DNA of 64,000 nt from Corynebacterium hansenii (lineage in GTDB: Bacteria; Actinomycetota; Actinomycetes; Mycobacteriales; Mycobacteriaceae): contig NZ_CP047211.1 of assembly GCF_030408795.1 (NCBI RefSeq), positions 310,001 to 374,000 of the forward strand, in the 5' to 3' direction. Positions 60,404-64,000 of the stretch are shown here, piece after piece. The notes beneath the pieces were generated by a model. It had not been told where the DNA came from. It was given only the letters and a program-made list of their open reading frames with translations, and made no database searches. Every line of letters begins with the position of its first letter. The first letter of the stretch is position 1. A program made the translations under genes and the position numbers.

Positions 60404-61252
60404 CTACGTCAGCGACCGGATGAGCGTGCGCTTCAGCGCCAGGTAATCGGGGTCGAGCTCGACGTCTTCGGCGCGCCGGGGGCGGGCGAAGGGGACCTCG
60501 ACGTCGTGGATGATGCGCGCCGGCGAGCCGCCGCCGAGGACGATGATGCGGTCGGACAGCAGCAGGGCCTCGTCGACGTCGTGGGTGACCATCAGCACGG
60601 TGCGGCGGTCGTTTTCCCACACCTCCAGCAATTGCCGCTGCAGCGACAACCGGGTGAGGGCGTCGAGTGCGCCGAACGGTTCGTCGAGAAGCAGCACGCT
60701 GGGGTGGATGGCGAACGCCCGCGCGATGCCGACGCGCTGCCGCATGCCGCCGGACAATTCGCCGGGTTTGCGATCGATGGCGTGGTCGAGGTGGACCATC
60801 GACAGGTGATGGCGGGCGATGTCGTCGCGTTCGGCGTCCGTCAGCTCGGGGCGGGCGCTGCGCAGGGCGAATTTCACGTTGCCCAGGGCGGTCATCCACG
60901 GCAGCAGGACGTGCTGCTGGAACACCATGCCGCGGTCGGGGCCGGGTGCGGTGACTTCCCGGCCGTCCAGCTCGACGGACCCCGCGGTCGGGCGGGACAG
61001 TCCTGCGGCCATGGTCAGCAGCGTCGACTTGCCGCAGCCCGACGGCCCGAGCACCGACACGAATTGCCCGTGCGCCAGGTCCAGGTCGATGCCGTCGAGC
61101 ACCACCGTGTCGGCGGTGCGGCGGCGGGCGGCCGGGTAGCTCTTGGCCACGCCGCGGAAGCTGAGGTGGCGGGGGCGTCCGTCCGCCGGGTCGGGCGATT
61201 GCGTGGCGACGGCCCCGCCGCCGCGCCGGGTTGCCTCGATTTGATCAGGCAC
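60404..61252 (-). CDS. NitT/TauT-family ABC transporter ATPase
   Basis: A 282-residue ATP-binding subunit: Walker [12 protein letters not shown]-loop [12 protein letters not shown], signature [15 protein letters not shown], Walker [12 protein letters not shown] and switch VTHDVDEAL. The VFQQ and [11 protein letters not shown] wording is that of SsuB/TauB/NrtD proteins. The GTG start overlaps the permease stop by eight bases. Convergent with menG across 54 bases without a clear terminator. Confidence 0.9.
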   Translation of the reverse strand: MPDQIEATRRGGGAVATQSPDPADGRPRHLSFRGVAKSYPAARRRTADTVVLDGIDLDLAHGQFVSVLGPSGCGKSTLLTMAAGLSRPTAGSVELDGREVTAPGPDRGMVFQQHVLLPWMTALGNVKFALRSARPELTDAERDDIARHHLSMVHLDHAIDRKPGELSGGMRQRVGIARAFAIHPSVLLLDEPFGALDALTRLSLQRQLLEVWENDRRTVLMVTHDVDEALLLSDRIIVLGGGSPARIIHDVEVPFARPRRAEDVELDPDYLALKRTLIRSLT

Positions 61253-62279
61253 TGGGGACCACCTTCTGGATGTTGGAGACGATCTGGTCGAGGACGAACC
61301 CCGCCGCGCCGATGACGACGATGGCCACGACGATGGCGGCGATGTCCAGGCGGTTCCACATGTTCCACACGAAGTAGCCCATGCCGCGGCCGCCGACGAG
61401 CATCTCCGCGGCGATGATGACCAGCCACGCGGTCGACAGCGACAGCCGCATGCCGGTGACGATCGACGGCAGGGTGGCGGGCAGCAGGATGTGGCGGAAC
61501 GTGTCGCGGCGGTTGGTGCCCAGGGTGCGCGCCAGGTCGCGGTACAGCGGGTCGATGCCCATGACGCCGGCGATGGTCTGCAGCAGCATCGGCCACAGGG
61601 CGGACATGATGATCACGAACAGCGCGGTGTTCTCCGAATCCCGCAGCAGCGCCAGGCCGATGGGCAGCCATGCCAGCGGCGACACGGGGCGCAGCACCTG
61701 CACGAGGGGTTCCAGGCCCCACCGCAGCGGGGTGATCATCCCGAGCACGAAGCCGATGGGGATGGCGACGGCCGCGGCGATGGCGAAGCCCAGCAGCACG
61801 CGCCGCAGGCTGGCCGCGAGGTGCCAGAAGATGCCGACGCTCGACGGCCCGTCCCGGTAAAACGGGTCCGACAGGATCTCGGTGCCGCGCGCCCACACGT
61901 CGGCGGGCCCCGGGGCGAGGCCGGTCAGCAGGCCCGCGGCGATCGCCGCCTGCCACAGCCCGACGATCACGGCCATGCACGCCAGGAACACCGCCGCGCC
62001 CCGCAGGATGGGGGAGCGGGCGGCATCGGCGAGCGCGGTGCGGGCCGACGGCAGGTTGCGTGACGACGCCTCGGCCGCACCGGAAGCGCCCCCGCCGCCG
62101 GCAGCGGCGGCGGAGCCGGCACCCTGTGCGCCGCTCGCGGGGGAGGCCGGGCCGTCGTCAAGCACGGTGCCGTCAAGCACGGTGCCGCCACGCGAACTGC
62201 CGGCACCCTGCTCGCCGGCACGCGAAGAACTGCCGGATGGGGAGGTGCGGCGGTCGGTGACGGTGATGGCGTCGCTCAT
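61245..62279 (-). CDS. NitT/TauT-family ABC transporter permease
   Basis: A 344-residue permease. The first 75 residues are Gly/Ser/Ala low complexity with a duplicated GTVLD unit (a 15-bp tandem repeat near 62155-62184). Six helices follow; the EAA loop reads LARTLGTNRRDTFRHILLPATLP. It is encoded between its binding protein (ATGA overlap) and its ATPase (eight-base overlap). Confidence 0.87.
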   Translation of the reverse strand: MSDAITVTDRRTSPSGSSSRAGEQGAGSSRGGTVLDGTVLDDGPASPASGAQGAGSAAAAGGGGASGAAEASSRNLPSARTALADAARSPILRGAAVFLACMAVIVGLWQAAIAAGLLTGLAPGPADVWARGTEILSDPFYRDGPSSVGIFWHLAASLRRVLLGFAIAAAVAIPIGFVLGMITPLRWGLEPLVQVLRPVSPLAWLPIGLALLRDSENTALFVIIMSALWPMLLQTIAGVMGIDPLYRDLARTLGTNRRDTFRHILLPATLPSIVTGMRLSLSTAWLVIIAAEMLVGGRGMGYFVWNMWNRLDIAAIVVAIVVIGAAGFVLDQIVSNIQKVVPSA

Positions 62280-63532
62280 CGGGGGATCTCCTTGTCGGTC
62301 CAGGCCCACGGGTCCGCGGCGTCGAAGCGGCGGCCGTTGACCTCGAAGGTTTCGGGGGCGGGGCGGGGAGCGGGTGCGGCGGGGCCGAGCCGGGCGAGCG
62401 CGTCGGCGGCGCCCGCGACGTCGAAGACGTCCTCGACGGCGCGGCGCAGGCCGGCGGTGTCGCCCCGGTCGGCGATGTCGCCGAGGCCCCACCGGGACAG
62501 TTGCGTGCCCATCCACATCCCGGCGGGCACCTCCGGCAGGGGCCGGAAGCTGACGCGCTTGGCGGCGACGGTCGGGTCGACGGGCTCGCGGCCCGAGCCT
62601 GCGGCGGCGGACCCGGCGAGCACCGACGCGAGCAGCTCCGGCTTCTGGTTCAGGTATTTCTCCGGCGCGAGGGTCTCGGCGACCCCGACGCGATGGTGCG
62701 GATGGTCGCACCACAGCGCCGACTCGGCGACCGCCGCGGTCAGCGCCCGGTACGCGCCGGGGTTGTCTGCCGCCCAGTCGGCGTTTGCGGCCAGGCAGCA
62801 GCATGGGTGCCCGTCCCACATGTCGCCGGTCAGCCGGTGCAGGTGGCCGTGGCCCGCGGCGATGGACCGCTGGTTGAACGGTCCGGGGCCGAGGAAACCG
62901 TCGATGTTTCCGGTGGCCAGATTGGCCACCATGTCGGCGGGGCGCATCAGCCGCAGCTGCACGTCCCGGTCGGGGTCGACGCCGCCGGAGCTGAGGTAGT
63001 CCCGCAGCAGCAGGTTGTGGATGGAGAAGTCGAAGGGGACGCCGAGCGTGAAGCCCTCCATGTCCCGCGGCTTCGCGACGCCCATGTGCCGGTTGGCCAG
63101 CGTGAGACCCTGGCCGTTGACGTTGGCGATGGCGGCGAGCTTCGTCGGCGTCGCCCGCGTGGCCAGGCCGTGGTGGATGGCCAGCGGCATCGGCGCGAGC
63201 ATGTGCGCGACGTGGAGCTCGCCCGAGGCGTAGGCGCTCCACGCCTCCGCCCAGCCGGCGAACTTTTTCAGGGTGACGCGGAGGCCGTGCTTTGCGAAGA
63301 TCCCGCGCGCCTCCGCGGCGACGATCGGCGAGGAGCACGTGATGGGCAGGAAGCCGATGGTCACGTCGGTCGGCGGCCCGTCGTGGGCGGCGGAACCGGT
63401 GCCGGTGGGTGAGGAGCCGGGGGAGCCGGAGGAGGCGGGGCGGGCGCCGGAATGCGAGCACGCCGCCAGCGCGCCGCCCAGCAGCGCACCGGCCCCGAGA
63501 CCCAGCGCCCGGCGGCGGCTGAAGGCGACCAT
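62276..63532 (-). CDS. CmpA/NrtA-type ABC substrate-binding lipoprotein
   Basis: A 418-residue solute-binding protein. The N-terminus SRRRALGLGAGALLGGALAA with the following Cys is a twin-arginine signal with lipobox. The mature part fits the NrtA/CmpA family: IGFLPITCSSPIVAAEARGIF, GELHVAHMLAPMPLAIHHGL, VNGQGLTLANRH and LGVPFDFSIHN. That family binds nitrate, bicarbonate or small sulfonates. The ATG at 63532 overlaps the flavin reductase stop by one base (TGATG); a TTG one codon earlier is possible. The ligand cannot be read from the sequence. Confidence 0.85.
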   Translation of the reverse strand: MVAFSRRRALGLGAGALLGGALAACSHSGARPASSGSPGSSPTGTGSAAHDGPPTDVTIGFLPITCSSPIVAAEARGIFAKHGLRVTLKKFAGWAEAWSAYASGELHVAHMLAPMPLAIHHGLATRATPTKLAAIANVNGQGLTLANRHMGVAKPRDMEGFTLGVPFDFSIHNLLLRDYLSSGGVDPDRDVQLRLMRPADMVANLATGNIDGFLGPGPFNQRSIAAGHGHLHRLTGDMWDGHPCCCLAANADWAADNPGAYRALTAAVAESALWCDHPHHRVGVAETLAPEKYLNQKPELLASVLAGSAAAGSGREPVDPTVAAKRVSFRPLPEVPAGMWMGTQLSRWGLGDIADRGDTAGLRRAVEDVFDVAGAADALARLGPAAPAPRPAPETFEVNGRRFDAADPWAWTDKEIPR

Positions 63533-64000
63533 CAACGGCCCCCGGCGGCGGCGAGCGCCCAGTCGTGCATCTGGCCGGAGTGGTACAGCAACGGCTTGTT
63601 GCCGGAACGGTGCACCTCGTTGACGCGGGCCAGCAGGATCAGATGGTCACCGCCGTCGTAGATGCGGTGGATGTGGGTGCTCAGCCACGCCGCGACGCCG
63701 TCGATGAGGGGGAGGCCGTTGGGGCCCTCCCCGTGCGCGACGCCGGCGAACCGGTCATCGCTGCGGCCGGCGAAACGGAAGGCCACCTGCGCCTGGTCGT
63801 TGGCCAGGACGTTGACGCCCATCGCCGTGCCCACGCGGAACGCCGGCAGCGACCGGGCGCGCTTGTCCACGCACACCAGGATCAGCGGCGGCTCGATGGA
63901 CACCGAGGTGAACGAGCTGACCGTCATGCCCACCTTCGACCCGTCGGGGCCCGTCGCCGTGATCACGGTGACTCCCGAGGGGAAGGCGCCGGCGGTGTCG
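63532..64000 (-). CDS. Flavin reductase domain protein, N-terminus outside the window
   Basis: At least 156 residues of a split-barrel flavin reductase of the two-component monooxygenase type, open to the right edge. Visible motifs are AGAFPSGVTVITATGPDG, MTVSSFTSVSIEPPLILVCVDKRARS, GVNVLANDQAQVAFRFAG and the C-terminal HIHRIYDGGDHLILLARV. Such enzymes supply FMNH2 to monooxygenases. The stop overlaps the binding-protein start, so it heads or precedes the ABC importer in one unit, which suggests uptake and oxidative cleavage of an organic sulfur or nitrogen compound. Confidence 0.85.
   Translation of the reverse strand, partial: DTAGAFPSGVTVITATGPDGSKVGMTVSSFTSVSIEPPLILVCVDKRARSLPAFRVGTAMGVNVLANDQAQVAFRFAGRSDDRFAGVAHGEGPNGLPLIDGVAAWLSTHIHRIYDGGDHLILLARVNEVHRSGNKPLLYHSGQMHDWALAAAGGR

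Larger units (their letters stand above)
4200..62163. repeat. Dispersed 11-mer GCTTGACGACG, ten exact copies
   Basis: Plus-strand GCTTGACGACG lies at 10053, 13071, 15488 and 41079. Its complement CGTCGTCAAGC lies at 4200, 20898, 24931, 52204, 56807 and 62153 (left ends). Two copies are intergenic (15488, 24931). The others are coding in more than one frame and often use codons rare here, such as CTT for Leu. By base composition far fewer than one copy would be expected in 64 kb on both strands. Found by reading, so further copies may have been missed. Confidence 0.7.

Noticed and set aside
1..64000. tRNA or rRNA genes
   Set aside because: No cloverleaf with a GGTTCRA-type T-loop next to an acceptor stem and no rRNA-like block was noticed; a covariance-model scan was not possible.

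Overview
This window is chromosomal DNA from a high-GC actinobacterium, almost certainly a GC-rich Corynebacterium. The evidence is mycothiol biosynthesis (mshA), a menaquinone gene set, mgtA-type glycolipid mannosylation, senX3-regX3, a 33-residue bS22 ribosomal protein, many probable leaderless genes, and gene order that follows the Mycobacterium tuberculosis Rv0473-Rv0558 backbone (recalled, not computed). No rRNA, tRNA, CRISPR array, phage or intact insertion sequence was seen. The window opens inside a DUF445 gene and ends inside a flavin reductase gene.

Region by region: 1-4.3 kb holds the DUF445 end, an HbhA-like protein, DUF2516, a repeat-filled gap, purU, and a deoC homologue that has lost its catalytic residues. 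4.3-10.8 kb is an accessory transport block: a MATE exporter divergent from an SBP5-type ABC importer (lipoprotein, two permeases, fused double ATPase), with two abutting DtxR-like boxes between them. 10.8-20.4 kb returns to the backbone: DUF2993, DUF2505, murB, an acyl-CoA ligase, mshA, ybjN, gpmA, senX3-regX3. 20.4-28.5 kb has a cysteine-rich protein, ppx, an acidic disordered membrane protein, proC, a BldC-like regulator, bS22, an acyltransferase, a HAD hydrolase and a glutaredoxin-like protein.

28.8-40.1 kb is the heme cluster: hemA-hemC-hemD (with a methyltransferase-like domain)-hemB, two small membrane proteins, a P-type ATPase homologue in which every catalytic motif is broken, then hemL and a phosphoglycerate-mutase-type phosphatase. 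40.1-45.0 kb is the System II cytochrome c maturation set (resA, ccdA, resB, ccsB) plus a small membrane protein. 45.0-47.8 kb is dTDP-sugar synthesis (rfbB, rfbC, rfbA; no rfbD here). 48.1-53.9 kb mixes small membrane proteins, a secreted pseudoprotease and a secreted intact S1 protease around menE-menA. 53.9-60.4 kb has menB, menC, menD, a DUF3592 protein, mgtA and menG. 60.4-64.0 kb is a NitT/TauT-family ABC importer overlapping a flavin reductase.

Heme synthesis, cytochrome c maturation and menaquinone synthesis lie close together, so the window is largely a respiratory-chain assembly region. Its most unusual features are: an exact 11-mer, GCTTGACGACG, found ten times on both strands, in several reading frames and in intergenic DNA; three apparently dead enzymes kept intact as genes (DeoC-like, P-type ATPase, S1 protease); a ResA whose N-terminus is built of seven 15-bp tandem repeats; and two long palindromes in intergenic DNA.
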